Source: Bacillus sp. SD075 (GTDB taxonomy: Bacteria; Bacillota; Bacilli; Bacillales; DSM-1321). Taken from it: a stretch of 64,000 nucleotides of DNA. Where the stretch lies: the NCBI RefSeq assembly GCF_017355165.1, contig NZ_JADILK010000013.1, forward strand, positions 1-64,000, in the 5' to 3' direction. Below, in pieces: positions 15,944 to 24,935 of the stretch. The stretch's first letter is position 1, and every line of letters starts with the position of its first letter. The notes below the pieces were generated by a model. The model saw nothing but the letters and a program-made list of their open reading frames with translations, was not told the origin of the DNA and did no database searches. A program made the translations under genes and the position numbers.

Positions 15944-16023
15944 GCCACTCACCCCCTTTCACACTCTATATAAACTTTTAGGGAATGAAAGTAGCATGGT
16001 CTTGAAATTTTTTGAGGGAAACG

Positions 16024-16053
16024 AAAAAAAGCTCCCCATCATCTGGGCAGCTC
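16024..16053 (-). terminator. Terminator of DUF2798 gene
   Basis: Minus strand AGCTGCCC-AGATGAT-GGGGAGCT followed by TTTTTTTCG. It lies between the DUF2798 gene and the DUF1659 trio. Confidence 0.75.
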
Positions 16054-16127
16054 TATAAACTATTTTTCAGGAATCCTTTAAAGCAATATCTACATTTATT
16101 ACTGAAATTTTAATTCTTTACTGGCCA

Positions 16128-16409
16128 TTATCCATTGTCTTCTTCTCTTACTAAAAAATCTTTCTCGATAATTGACGGTTTTTCTACAAAATTAATTCTT
16201 CCCATTATTTGTTGAATGACTCCCGGAAAAAAGTAAGCTCCAAAGAAAGCACAAATAAAAGCCTGTGACCAAGTTTTTAACCATATAGATAAGAATGTAT
16301 GATCATACCCCCTATTTATTGAGACTAATATAAATGAAATAAAAAAGGACATACTAAAAGACATTAAAAAGGCATAAATAATCTTTCTGTATTTAATGTT
16401 CATACTCAT
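16128..16409 (-). CDS. DUF2798 family two-helix membrane protein
   Basis: 93 residues with two hydrophobic stretches (about 11-30 and 43-68, the latter WLKTWSQAFICAFFGAYFF-like), matching DUF2798: a conserved Trp and Ala-Phe in the second helix and the first helix followed by a short loop. The function is unknown. It is divergent from a LysR-family gene, the usual layout for a regulator and its target. The ribosome binding site is weak (AGGAG lies 17 bases away). Confidence 0.72.
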   Translation of the reverse strand: MSMNIKYRKIIYAFLMSFSMSFFISFILVSINRGYDHTFLSIWLKTWSQAFICAFFGAYFFPGVIQQIMGRINFVEKPSIIEKDFLVREEDNG

Positions 16410-16466
16410 TATTTTTCTACTTCAACTCCTGACCTAATCATAACTCTATTTTATTTCTTCCCTTTA

Positions 16467-16513
16467 CATTAGTAAAACCAATTTTTATAATAGTTATATT
16501 AGAATTACTAATG
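16467..16513. promoter_or_regulatory. Inverted repeat in the LysR/DUF2798 divergent promoter region
   Basis: CATTAGTAA (16467-16475) and TTACTAATG (16505-16513) are perfect inverted arms 29 bp apart, in the 121-bp space between the two divergent genes. A LysR-type operator is plausible. Confidence 0.5.
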
Positions 16514-16530
16514 CAAAGGGGTCTAGTGGG

Positions 16531-17400
16531 TTGAATTCGTATTATGCTTTTATCAAAACCATAGAAACAGGCAGTTTTACAAAAGCTGCCGAAGAACTTG
16601 GCTATACCCAGTCCGCCATTAGCCAAATGGTTCATTCATTAGAGGAAGAACTTTCCACCACTCTTATTTTACGTTCGCGAAAGGGCATTACACTGACACC
16701 AGATGGCGAAGAATTTTTGCCATACATCAGGAAGATTTGTAATTCACATAGGGAACTGACTGAAAAGCATAAAGAGATGGAGGGACTGCAAAGCGGCCTT
16801 ATTCGAATTGGCACCTTTTCCAGTGTTACATGCCATTGGATACCGGGATTGATCAAGGATTTTAAGGGACTTTACCCAACTGTCCATTTCGAATTACATC
16901 AAGGAAATTATACGGAAATCTCAAATTGGATTAAAGAAGGAAGCGTAGACTTTGGCTTCGTGAATTCAAATGTTTCGGATCTAACTACGATTCCCTTGCA
17001 GGAAGATGAAATGCTCGCTGTAATGCCAGTAGGCCATCCTTTAGCATCATCCACAAAAGTCTCATTGGAAGAATTGCTACAAGATCCTTATATCCTATTG
17101 GATGAGGGAGTTATAAATGAACCATTAATAGGTTTTAAACAGTACAATTTTGAACCTGATACACAATACCGAGTATTTGACCCCTATGCGATTATGTCCA
17201 TGATTGAACAAGAGCTTGGCATTTCGATTTTACCAAAACTTCTCTTAAATAAAAGTCCCTATAATCTTGCAACGAAAGCGATCTCTCCTTCTATTATTCG
17301 AACGATTACTTTGGCATACAAGGATAAAAGGGTATTGCCAATAGCTAGCAGGTATTTTATTGACTTTATTATTGAAAGGTATAGAAATGAAGCTCAATAA
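16531..17400 (+). CDS. LysR family transcriptional regulator
   Basis: 289 residues. An N-terminal winged HTH (YYAFIKTIETGSFTKAAEEL, then GYTQSAISQMVHSLEEEL, residues 4-40) is followed by the periplasmic-binding-like effector domain (about 88-285). The start is TTG, 8 bases after AAAGGGG. It probably controls the divergent DUF2798 gene and itself through the inverted repeat between them; the ligand is unknown. Confidence 0.9.
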   Translation: MNSYYAFIKTIETGSFTKAAEELGYTQSAISQMVHSLEEELSTTLILRSRKGITLTPDGEEFLPYIRKICNSHRELTEKHKEMEGLQSGLIRIGTFSSVTCHWIPGLIKDFKGLYPTVHFELHQGNYTEISNWIKEGSVDFGFVNSNVSDLTTIPLQEDEMLAVMPVGHPLASSTKVSLEELLQDPYILLDEGVINEPLIGFKQYNFEPDTQYRVFDPYAIMSMIEQELGISILPKLLLNKSPYNLATKAISPSIIRTITLAYKDKRVLPIASRYFIDFIIERYRNEAQ

Positions 17401-17648
17401 AAAGTCTTTATGTAAGATACTCGTTATCCACGTGAGAGGTCTTGTCTTGGGTTCATATTAACTCATAGAACATCCCGCCACGGTTTGCTCGTCCCGGCTG
17501 CTTGTTGTGGATTTTAGCTTTTCAACTTATTTTTCCTTTACATTACTTTTTTATAACTGACAATTTTCTTTTTATTGTTGAGCATTTGGCTTTAAATGGC
17601 ACGTCATGTTCACCCTTTCTGGGAAATAATAATCACGAAAGGAAGTGG

Positions 17649-18275
17649 ATGTCGATGTCATTAGAATGGTTTGACAGAGTAAGCGGGGAATTGCAGGATC
17701 ATCTTAAATCAATTTGTGAGAAATACGACCGCAATGGCAGTATGATCGTGGAGCGCGGGTCCAAGCATCCACGCATCGAGTTTTATACAGAGCTGGATGA
17801 TAATGAGAGGGATTATTTTTCTACGCTGTTTTTTGATCCGTATAATGAAGAATTTTATATGGAATCGTTCGAGCCTGACCTAGGACAGATCAGCAAGGTC
17901 ATCCTTTCAGACATTGAAGATATCGTCGATGCTGTCCATGAGAGCTTCCATAACTATTTGGAAGAGGATGATACCGATTACGAAGATGATTTGGATGATC
18001 CAGACGGCGAAGTTTCCGATATATACGAAATCGATGTAGATTGGGAAACGCCTGAAGTGACGGCCTATATCCAGGATGATGAAGTCGAGGTCACCTATCA
18101 ATTCGGTATCGTGCAGGAAACAGGCGATGGTGTGCTGAAACGGATCAATCGGATTCGAACAGCGGATGATGACCTGATAAAGGATGAAACGAATTTCATT
18201 TTCAGCAAGGAAGAAGCAAGTACGATCATCGCCATGATAGCCAGTCATATGGATTCCCTTAGTGAAATGGAATAA
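17649..18275 (+). CDS. Hypothetical acidic protein
   Basis: 208 residues, strongly acidic in the middle (a run of E and D around EEDDTDYEDDLDDPDGE). The start SLEWFDRVSGELQDHLKSIC and the end FIFSKEEASTIIAMIASHMD look like folded segments. No family is recognised. The open frame extends to 17502, but that part is hydrophobic and lacks a ribosome binding site. The ATG at 17649 (or 17655) follows AAAGGAAGTGG. A strong terminator follows directly, so it is monocistronic. Confidence 0.75.
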   Translation: MSMSLEWFDRVSGELQDHLKSICEKYDRNGSMIVERGSKHPRIEFYTELDDNERDYFSTLFFDPYNEEFYMESFEPDLGQISKVILSDIEDIVDAVHESFHNYLEEDDTDYEDDLDDPDGEVSDIYEIDVDWETPEVTAYIQDDEVEVTYQFGIVQETGDGVLKRINRIRTADDDLIKDETNFIFSKEEASTIIAMIASHMDSLSEME

Positions 18276-18286
18276 AAAAACCAATA

Positions 18287-18319
18287 AAACCTTGTCCATG
18301 AACATCATGGACAAGGTTT
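18287..18319. terminator. Bidirectional terminator
   Basis: AAACCTTGTCCATG-AACAT-CATGGACAAGGTTT, a perfect stem with A-run before and T-run after, between the converging acidic-protein and csgA genes. Confidence 0.92.
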
Positions 18320-18321
18320 TA

Positions 18322-18576
18322 TCATATAAGAATCAATTCATATACCTCAGATAATTGTGTGACCCGTTCCGTATCACTAGCTTCCTTCGCATGCTTAATT
18401 TCCTGAGGAAGAATATGGTTAAGGAGACTAGCTTCTTTACCGGATAGCTTATTGACGAGTTCTTCTTCAGAATGAAAATGTCCGCTTTTGATTTTATTGT
18501 AAATTTCCTGCGCTTCAGGATATTGGTCCGTATAGTTAGACAATATCTCACGTAAGTAGCCAATCGTACGATCCAT
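18322..18576 (-). CDS. csgA: Sigma-G-dependent sporulation protein CsgA
   Basis: 84 residues: MDRTIGYLREILSN, EEELVNKLSGKEASLLNHIL, QEIKHAKEASDTERVTQLSE, VYELILI. This follows B. subtilis CsgA closely (MDVTLGYLRESLSN ... LNHVLEKEIKYA ... LNEVYELLL), recalled from knowledge rather than searched. CsgA is a small forespore protein of unknown mechanism. The ATG at 18576 is preferred over the TTG one codon earlier; GAGGGATGG is upstream. The stop abuts the shared terminator. Confidence 0.82.
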   Translation of the reverse strand: MDRTIGYLREILSNYTDQYPEAQEIYNKIKSGHFHSEEELVNKLSGKEASLLNHILPQEIKHAKEASDTERVTQLSEVYELILI

Positions 18577-18651
18577 CAAACCATCCCTCTCGAATGTTAG
18601 ATTTTTGCTTACATGCTATACCTTCCCCTATTTTTTGATGATAAATTCCTG

Positions 18652-18680
18652 AAAAAAAGATATCCAAGTCAATGGATACC
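18652..18680 (-). terminator. Terminator of XRE regulator operon
   Basis: Minus strand GGTATCCA...TGGATATC followed by TTTTTTTC, immediately after the stop of the XRE gene. Confidence 0.75.
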
Positions 18681-18684
18681 CTAA

Positions 18685-18882
18685 TTAGTCTTCTTCCCAA
18701 AACAAATCATCCAATGTACGGGATAAGGCTTTACAAATACCGACACACAGACTTAATGAGGGATTATATTTTCCGGATTCAATCAATCCTATCGTTTGCC
18801 TGGATACGCCGACAATCTTGGCCAGTTCATCTTGAGACAAGTCCTTTTCTACTCTCGCAAGCTTCAGTTTTATATTTTTCAA
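18685..18882 (-). CDS. XRE family small transcriptional regulator
   Basis: 65 residues forming a single Cro/CI helix-turn-helix: ARVEKDLSQDELAKIVGVSRQ, then TIGLIESGKYNPSLSLCVGI. It lacks any ligand domain, like YvaO/YozG-type regulators. The start is TTG with AGGTG upstream. It lies 28 bp after a membrane-protein gene, a common two-gene pairing where the regulator controls its partner. The target is unknown. Confidence 0.88.
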   Translation of the reverse strand: MKNIKLKLARVEKDLSQDELAKIVGVSRQTIGLIESGKYNPSLSLCVGICKALSRTLDDLFWEED

Positions 18883-18910
18883 GGGAAGGCACCTACTATT
18901 TCTTATTATC

Positions 18911-19405
18911 TTAGCTATTTTTCATGCCGATTTTCTTCGCGAGCAAGTAAATACCACCAAAAAACAGAAGTAATATCGGCAAATAGATCATAACGGATAC
19001 AAACGATACCAATACAAAATACCATACGCCCTGGGAACTGCTATCGGCATAGGATACAGCACTATTCACCCCCATGAATATAGCGATGATGAGTGCCAAA
19101 GCAACCGTACCAAGAATGGTCTTCCTGCTCATCGGTGTTTTGCTGGTTCGGTCATGCATTTCCACTTCATCCCAGAAGACACCTAAAAAAATGGAACGGG
19201 CTAAGTAATACATGCCTCCTGCAATAATGATCACGAATTCCAGATATAACTCATCGCTGCCTGCACCATATTTATATAGTTTGAAAAGTGCACTCACCAG
19301 GCAAATGGCCAGGACGACGTAATACATTTCTTTATAAATTTTATTTCTTACATTCTCAATCCGCTCATCCGTGATCTTTTTCGTTCGTCTAAATAAATTC
19401 ATCAT
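18911..19405 (-). CDS. DUF6773-like four-helix membrane protein
   Basis: 164 residues. A basic N-terminus (LFRRTKKITDERIENVRNKI) leads into about four membrane helices (30-48, 55-73, 98-116, 132-157). The layout resembles DUF6773 proteins, which are often paired with a small XRE regulator as here. No catalytic motif is seen. GGAGGTCGATAG precedes the ATGATG start. Confidence 0.7.
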   Translation of the reverse strand: MMNLFRRTKKITDERIENVRNKIYKEMYYVVLAICLVSALFKLYKYGAGSDELYLEFVIIIAGGMYYLARSIFLGVFWDEVEMHDRTSKTPMSRKTILGTVALALIIAIFMGVNSAVSYADSSSQGVWYFVLVSFVSVMIYLPILLLFFGGIYLLAKKIGMKNS

Positions 19406-19582
19406 CTATCGACCTCCATTAATTCCATCGCTTACCCTTATTATGATTTATTTAACATTTTGCAACATATATATTGCATTTGATAAATTATATGTTGCAA
19501 TGCATATAAAAAAAGGTACCTATACATTAAGTATTGGTACCTCAATAGCCTGATTAAGGGTTTTATTTGTGCATTCATCATT

Positions 19583-21010
19583 TTAAATGATGCCAAACCA
19601 AGTATAGAGGGCAATGATGACAAAGACAGCCAATGATTTAATGACGGTGATCATGAATATGCTGCCATATGATTGTCTATGCGTTAATCCCGTTACCGCA
19701 AGCAGGGTGATGACGGCTCCGTTATGAGGAAGTGTATCCATACCTCCTGATGCCATGGCGACAACACGGTGCATCACTTCGTGTGAGATATTGGCAGCCG
19801 CGATTGCCTGATTGTATTTATCGGCCATTGCGCTTAATGCAATTCCCATTCCCCCGGATGCCGACCCTGTTATGCCTGCCAGTGCGCTAGTGGTGATAGC
19901 ACCGTTGACAAGCGGATTCGAGAACACACCGGAAATTCCATCACTGATTTTAACAAACCCTGGAAGGGCAGCGATCACTCCGCCGAAACCATATTCCGAA
20001 CCGGTGTTCATGACAGCAAGCAGTGAGCCGCCAATACTGTTGTTCAGTCCCTCTTTCATGTTTTTCGTCACTCGTTTCCAATCATAGGCAAGGGCTGTGA
20101 TGATCCCGACGATCAGTGCAATTTCCACCGACCAGATTGCAGCATTGGCCGCTACATCAACTGAATAATCCTCTAACCCTATTGCAGAAAAATCAAATCC
20201 ATTAGGATACCATTTCGGTATGGCTTTAGACAGATAATTATTCATGATGGCAACCAACCCAAGCGGAACGAAAGCTATAATCTGCCGCAGTACAGATTGG
20301 TTTGAATGTAAATCAGGTACCGGCTCCCCTTTATCCTGTTCGGGATCAGCGGCATTTTCCTCTGCAAGCCCATAATATCCTTCCCCCGCTTTTTTGGCTC
20401 GCCTCTTTCTGCTTTCCAAGTAGGACAAACCGACCGATAAGACAAAAATGGCCCCTATGATTCCAAGGATCGGAGCCGCATAAATGTCAGTGCCAAAGAA
20501 GGACGTAGGAATGACATTTTGAATTTGCGGAGTTCCCGGCAAAGCATCCATCGTGAACGTGAATGCCCCTAGTGCGATGGTGGCAGGCATAAGCCTTTTA
20601 GGTATGTCTGCCTGCTTGAACAATTGAACGGCAAAAGGATAAATGGCGAAAACCGCAACAAATAAACTCACGCCGCTATAGGTTAAAATCGCACCCAAAA
20701 GGACAATCGTCAGCATGGCCTGTTTGGCACCGATCAAGCGGACGATCGTCCTCGCAATGGATTCGGCTATGCCCGACATTTCGATGATTTTCCCGAAAAT
20801 GGCACCTAATAAAAAGACGGGAAAATAGTTTTTTATGAAAATGACCATCTTTTCCATGAATACGCCGGAATAGAATGGCAAAACATTACCCGGGTCTATG
20901 AAGAAGACCGGTAAAAGTGCAAAGATGGGTGCGAATAAGATGACAGAATAACCGCGGTAGGCTGCAAACATCAATAGCCCCAGCGCCAGCAATATAATCA
21001 TTAAGTCCAT
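19583..21010 (-). CDS. GntP family permease, first of two
   Basis: A 475-residue transporter with about 12 helices. Family marks: FPVFLLGAIFGKIIEMSG, FAIYPFAVQLFKQADIPKRL, FTMDALPGTPQIQNVIP, and a C-terminal SGGMDTLPHNGAVITLLAV. GntP proteins are proton symporters for gluconate or short hydroxy acids. Linkage to bdhA suggests 3-hydroxybutyrate or a related acid. A hydrophilic central loop (about 215-235) is longer than in the sister permease. It lies 136 bp downstream of bdhA, across a hairpin. Confidence 0.88.
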   Translation of the reverse strand: MDLMIILLALGLLMFAAYRGYSVILFAPIFALLPVFFIDPGNVLPFYSGVFMEKMVIFIKNYFPVFLLGAIFGKIIEMSGIAESIARTIVRLIGAKQAMLTIVLLGAILTYSGVSLFVAVFAIYPFAVQLFKQADIPKRLMPATIALGAFTFTMDALPGTPQIQNVIPTSFFGTDIYAAPILGIIGAIFVLSVGLSYLESRKRRAKKAGEGYYGLAEENAADPEQDKGEPVPDLHSNQSVLRQIIAFVPLGLVAIMNNYLSKAIPKWYPNGFDFSAIGLEDYSVDVAANAAIWSVEIALIVGIITALAYDWKRVTKNMKEGLNNSIGGSLLAVMNTGSEYGFGGVIAALPGFVKISDGISGVFSNPLVNGAITTSALAGITGSASGGMGIALSAMADKYNQAIAAANISHEVMHRVVAMASGGMDTLPHNGAVITLLAVTGLTHRQSYGSIFMITVIKSLAVFVIIALYTWFGII

Positions 21011-21076
21011 GGAAGTCCCCCCTTAAACATTTATTCCAAGTTTGAAAATTTTCCCCAAACCAGTCAAATATACGCC

Positions 21077-21121
21077 AAAAGTGAACCTCTCTGCCAAATG
21101 AAAATTTGTCAGAAGGGTTCA
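21077..21121 (-). terminator. Hairpin between bdhA and downstream permease
   Basis: Minus strand GTGAACCCTTCTGACAAAT / ATTTGGCAGAGAGGTTCAC, a long imperfect stem followed by a weak T-run. It could be a partial terminator setting different levels of the two genes. Confidence 0.5.
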
Positions 21122-21146
21122 CCTTTATTTTACTTATAAATATTTA

Positions 21147-21923
21147 TTATTGAGCTGTATAGCCACCGTCAATGACAACAGCTTGGCCTGTTACGCTTTT
21201 CGCTTTATCGCTTGCCAAGAACAAGGCATAATCAGCAATTTCACTAACATTCAATAAACGTTTTTGAGGCACTAATGGAAGAAGGACTTCTGCCAATACA
21301 TCCTCAATCGGAACATTACGTGTTTTAGCCAAGTCTGCCATTTGTCCGCGAACAAGTGGAGTATCGACATATCCAGGGCATAAAGCATTAACCGTAATAC
21401 CGTGTTCCGCCCCTTCCAAAGCAGCAACTTTCGTTAGGCCGATAACACCATGTTTCGCGCTGTTGTAAGCCGCTTTACCTGCGAATCCGATCACACCGTT
21501 AATGGAAGAGACATTAATGATGCGGCCGAAACCTTGCTCTTTCATGATCGGGAACACGGTTTTAGTTAGAATGAACGGCGCTGTCAACATGATTTTTATC
21601 ATCAATTCGTATTTATCCGTTGGGAAATCTTCGATTGGCGATACATGCTGCAGCCCGGCGTTGTTAATCACAATGTCAACCGAACCGTACGTTTCTTTAG
21701 CTTCCTTCACCATATTTACGATATCTTCCTCTTTTGTTACATCGGCTTTGATTCCAATTGACTCGAAACCAAGTTTTTTCAATGATTCCGCAGCTTCTTT
21801 TACCGATTCTTCATTAATGTCGGAAAGAACCACTTTGGCTCCACTTTCAGCGAAGTGCTTACCAATTTCAAATCCAATACCGCGAGCAGAACCTGTAATA
21901 ATTACGACTTTATTTTCAACCAT
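21147..21923 (-). CDS. bdhA: 3-hydroxybutyrate dehydrogenase
   Basis: A 258-residue short-chain dehydrogenase that oxidises (R)-3-hydroxybutyrate to acetoacetate with NAD+. Rossmann motif TGSARGIG (10-17), NNAG (87-90), catalytic Ser140, Tyr153 and Lys157 in YNSAK. Features of the bdh branch: NAGLQHVSPIEDFP, and ALCPGYVDTPLVRGQ with a Q/L lid. The C-terminus ends VIDGGYTAQ, very typical of HBDH. An AGGAGG site precedes the ATG. It lies between two GntP permeases on the same strand, which fits uptake plus first oxidation. Confidence 0.92.
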   Translation of the reverse strand: MVENKVVIITGSARGIGFEIGKHFAESGAKVVLSDINEESVKEAAESLKKLGFESIGIKADVTKEEDIVNMVKEAKETYGSVDIVINNAGLQHVSPIEDFPTDKYELMIKIMLTAPFILTKTVFPIMKEQGFGRIINVSSINGVIGFAGKAAYNSAKHGVIGLTKVAALEGAEHGITVNALCPGYVDTPLVRGQMADLAKTRNVPIEDVLAEVLLPLVPQKRLLNVSEIADYALFLASDKAKSVTGQAVVIDGGYTAQ

Positions 21924-21949
21924 TATGAATTCCTCCTAGAGTATATTTA

Positions 21950-23233
21950 TTAAACGATACCGATGGCACCCATTATAATGCCAACGATCATGGCGATGGT
22001 CGGGATGATAAATGCTACCATGAAAACATCTTTATATGTTTCTTTATGAGTCAATCCTGTAACCGCCAAAAGTGTTAATAGCGCACCATTATTAGGGAAA
22101 ATGGATGCACCTGAAGCGACTGCCGCCATTCTGTGGAATACATCCGGGCTGATTCCCGTCGATTGAGACAAGCTGTAAAAAGTATCGCCAAGTGCATTAA
22201 GTGCAATACCCATACCGCCTGAAGCGGAACCAGTGATGATCGCCATGATTTGTACGGCAAGGGATTCCGCAACGAGCGGATTGCTCGAGATATTTAGCAG
22301 CCAGGAAGTGATGTTATCAAATGCAGGTATAACCGCAATGACCGCACCGAATCCAACAGCGGCACTTGTATTCAGGATGGCCATCACTGAGCCTTTCGCT
22401 CCCTCATTGACAGAGAAAATGAACTTTTTGTAATCCTTGATATTGATGACCATAATGCTCAGAACGCCTAATAATAAAGCATAAATTGGTTCTAATTTCA
22501 CAACGTTAAGCAATAGCACAACAATAAGAAGCGGAACTAAAGACAATAACCAATTCGGTACTTTTTCATCTTGCTCAGAACCGTTAACCACATCATCCGA
22601 TTCGATGAATCCTTCTCCTTTAGCAGAAAGAGATCTTTCTCTATAGGATAACCAGAAATACCCGCCCACTGCCATGATCAATGAAGTGACGATCCCGATG
22701 ATCATGCCTGAAGTAGGTGTCGTATGAAAATACTCCATCGGTATCAGGTTTTGGATTTGCGGTGTACCCGGTATTGCCGTCATCGTGAACGTGAATGCCC
22801 CAAGCGCAAAGGTAGGAACAAGAAGCCTTCTCGTAACGTTTGCTTCTTTAAATAACGCAAGCGCGATGGGATAAACGGCAAACACGACCACAAATAAACT
22901 GACTCCGCCATATGTCAATAAAGCGGAAGCGATCAGTACGCCAAGAATCGCCCTCTTTTTACCAATGATCTGTGTTACCTTCTTGGCAACGGATTTCGCT
23001 GCACCTGTTTCTTCCATCAGCTTTCCGAAAATCGCTCCCAGCAGGAAGATTGGGAACCACTTCTGAACGAATCCGACCAATCCGGTCATATACGTCCCGG
23101 TATACGTGTCAAATACATCCAAGCCGCTCATCAATGCTACAACTCCAGCCACCAGCGGGGCCACCCAAATGATGGACCATCCCAAATAAGCCAAAGCCAT
23201 CAGCAATACTAAGCCTACAATTATACTTAACAC
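21950..23233 (-). CDS. GntP family permease, second of two
   Basis: 427 residues, about 12 helices, paralogous to the permease at 19583-21010 (FPIFLLGAIFGKLMEETGAA, FAVYPIALALFKEANVTRRL, FTMTAIPGTPQIQNLIP, FPNNGALLTLLAVTGLTH). It starts with GTG after AGAGGTGATTT. It is the first gene of the bdhA operon, 26 bp before bdhA, so likely the main 3-hydroxybutyrate importer. It is divergent from a LysR regulator across 455 bp. Confidence 0.9.
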   Translation of the reverse strand: MLSIIVGLVLLMALAYLGWSIIWVAPLVAGVVALMSGLDVFDTYTGTYMTGLVGFVQKWFPIFLLGAIFGKLMEETGAAKSVAKKVTQIIGKKRAILGVLIASALLTYGGVSLFVVVFAVYPIALALFKEANVTRRLLVPTFALGAFTFTMTAIPGTPQIQNLIPMEYFHTTPTSGMIIGIVTSLIMAVGGYFWLSYRERSLSAKGEGFIESDDVVNGSEQDEKVPNWLLSLVPLLIVVLLLNVVKLEPIYALLLGVLSIMVINIKDYKKFIFSVNEGAKGSVMAILNTSAAVGFGAVIAVIPAFDNITSWLLNISSNPLVAESLAVQIMAIITGSASGGMGIALNALGDTFYSLSQSTGISPDVFHRMAAVASGASIFPNNGALLTLLAVTGLTHKETYKDVFMVAFIIPTIAMIVGIIMGAIGIV

Positions 23234-23646
23234 TGGAAATCACCTCTTTCCATGGTGATGTAAATAGTTTTGCTTTCCATCATGCTTCCCCCTTGATTGT
23301 GTAAATCCCTTATGCTGCAGGTTTCAAAAACCGTGCCCTGAAGCATGAACCCTAAAAACGCCATTAAAAAAGAACATGAAAGCGGATATCCGAACACCTT
23401 CTTTTTTGATATCTTAAAAAAACTTAATAAACATACCTTGTCCGCATTCCAAGAAAGGTGAATAAGCAGCTTGATCTGTTGGAAATATATTCATTAACAT
23501 AAAATATCTTAGAAACAGCTCATAAGATGCCTTTCTCCTTATACTTCTACAGTAAAGAATATTTTATTAAAATAGGGTTAAATATACTTGCTTTTTAATC
23601 CTCATATAGTTTACATCTACCTAATTTATAAGTAAAATGAATAAAA
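23234..23646. promoter_or_regulatory. Divergent control region of bdhA operon and LysR gene
   Basis: About 410 bp with no gene. AT-rich in the part near the LysR gene. A weak catabolite-repression-like TGAAAGCGGATATCC lies near 23378; the match to the cre consensus is poor. No -24/-12 promoter was found. Confidence 0.45.
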
Positions 23647-23663
23647 AGAATAAATTTTATTCT
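23647..23663. promoter_or_regulatory. Palindrome upstream of LysR gene
   Basis: AGAATAAATTTTATTCT, a perfect 8-bp inverted repeat with one central base, 26 bp before the LysR start. A candidate autoregulatory operator. Confidence 0.5.
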
Positions 23664-23688
23664 AATTACGAATAAACAGGAGACAAAT

Positions 23689-24579
23689 ATGGAATTACGG
23701 GATTTAAAATCATTCATGGAAGTGGCCTTACATAAAAGTTTTACGAATGCCGCCGCCCATTCTTATTTAACACAGCCTTCCTTAAGTAAAGCCGTCAAAA
23801 AGCTCGAAGAAGAACTGAGTGTAGAACTCTTCGACCGCTCAACGAGACATCTGCGCCTGACGGATGCCGGACAAATCGTGTACCAGCAAGGCCAAAAAGC
23901 CTTCGCGGCATTATCCGAATTGAACGTACTCTTGGATGACCTCAGGGACATGACAACAGGCGTTGTGAAAATTGGCATCCCGCCGCTGATTGGCACCCTG
24001 TTTTTCCCGGAAATTGCCCGCAGCTTTCAAGAACGTTATCCAAAGGTTTCCCTCGAGTTAGTCGAAGAAGGTGCAAAGCTGATCGGCAAGCTTGTCGAAG
24101 AAGGAGAAATCGACCTCGGCATCGTCGTATTGCCTGCCAGTGAAACAAAATTCAATATCTATTCCTTCATTGAAGACGAATTCGTTTTATTCCTTCATGA
24201 AGAGCACAGGCTTGCCCGCCATTCAGCCGTCACATTAGCTGAATTGAAGGACGAGAAATTCATCCTTTTTTCAGAAGACTTCACTTTACATGATTACATT
24301 ATCCAGGCATGTGAAAAAGACGGATTCACCCCTGACATCTCATACCAAAGCTCACAATGGGACCTGATCATCGAACTCGTCTCATCCAAACTGGGCATCA
24401 CCCTTCTGCCCAAATCGATTTATCATAAGCGAACCAATGAAAATGTTAAAATCATCCCGTTACAAAACTCCAACCTCAACTGGAAACTAGGGATCATCAC
24501 AAAAAAAGACGCCTACCATTCCTTCGCTCTGAAAGAATTATTGAAGATGCTGAATGAGGGAGTTAATTTGGAAATTTAG
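23689..24579 (+). CDS. LysR family regulator (CynR/CatM-like) of the bdhA locus
   Basis: 296 residues. HTH: DLKSFMEVALHKSFTNAAAH, then YLTQPSLSKAVKKLEEELSV and LFDRSTRHLRLTDAG. The effector domain starts near 90 (VVKIGIPPLIGTLFFPEIA). It is divergent from the gntP-bdhA operon and is therefore its probable activator, with a hydroxy or keto acid as possible ligand (inference). A 78-bp copy of its HTH-wing coding region lies near 25585. AACAGGAGAC precedes the ATG. Confidence 0.9.
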   Translation: MELRDLKSFMEVALHKSFTNAAAHSYLTQPSLSKAVKKLEEELSVELFDRSTRHLRLTDAGQIVYQQGQKAFAALSELNVLLDDLRDMTTGVVKIGIPPLIGTLFFPEIARSFQERYPKVSLELVEEGAKLIGKLVEEGEIDLGIVVLPASETKFNIYSFIEDEFVLFLHEEHRLARHSAVTLAELKDEKFILFSEDFTLHDYIIQACEKDGFTPDISYQSSQWDLIIELVSSKLGITLLPKSIYHKRTNENVKIIPLQNSNLNWKLGIITKKDAYHSFALKELLKMLNEGVNLEI

Positions 24580-24625
24580 TTATCGGTAATGAATACCATT
24601 AAAGGAGCCCGTTTAACTAAAAAAT

Positions 24626-24678
24626 AAAAAACGCTGCTACTTCCTACGCAGATACAGGAAGAACAGCGTTTTTTTATT
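24626..24678 (+). terminator. Terminator of LysR gene
   Basis: AAAAACGCTG..CTTCCT...AGGAAG..CAGCGTTTTTTT, a two-part stem ending in seven Ts. Confidence 0.85.
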
Positions 24679-24935
24679 TTCATATTGAGCAGGGTATATT
24701 ACATTCTATTACGAACTCAATAACAGATAGCAAATGTGTGCTTTTCTCCTCTTACAATATAATTTTATTGCTGTAGCTTTAGAAAGAAGATGGTTTATAA
24801 ACCCCCTCTTAAAATAAATGGAGTCAGTTTGCCGGCATGAGGGGTTCTATCTGAATTTTAATACAAAATTGCTTGGGGAAGGTACGGGAATCCTGCGGGA
24901 TAAGCGTGTCCCTTGGATTAAGCCTGTCATCATGC
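24679..24935. repeat. Intergenic stretch with a partial copy of the GC-rich repeat
   Basis: The piece at about 24878-24918 (GGAATCCTGCGGGATAAGCG, then TGTCCCTTGG) is a shortened, diverged copy of the element at 11351-11475. The rest of this interval shows no gene. Confidence 0.6.

Noticed and set aside
23370-23395. cre-like site in the bdhA control region
   Set aside because: TGAAAGCGGATATCC matches only the left half of the consensus and lacks the right arm.
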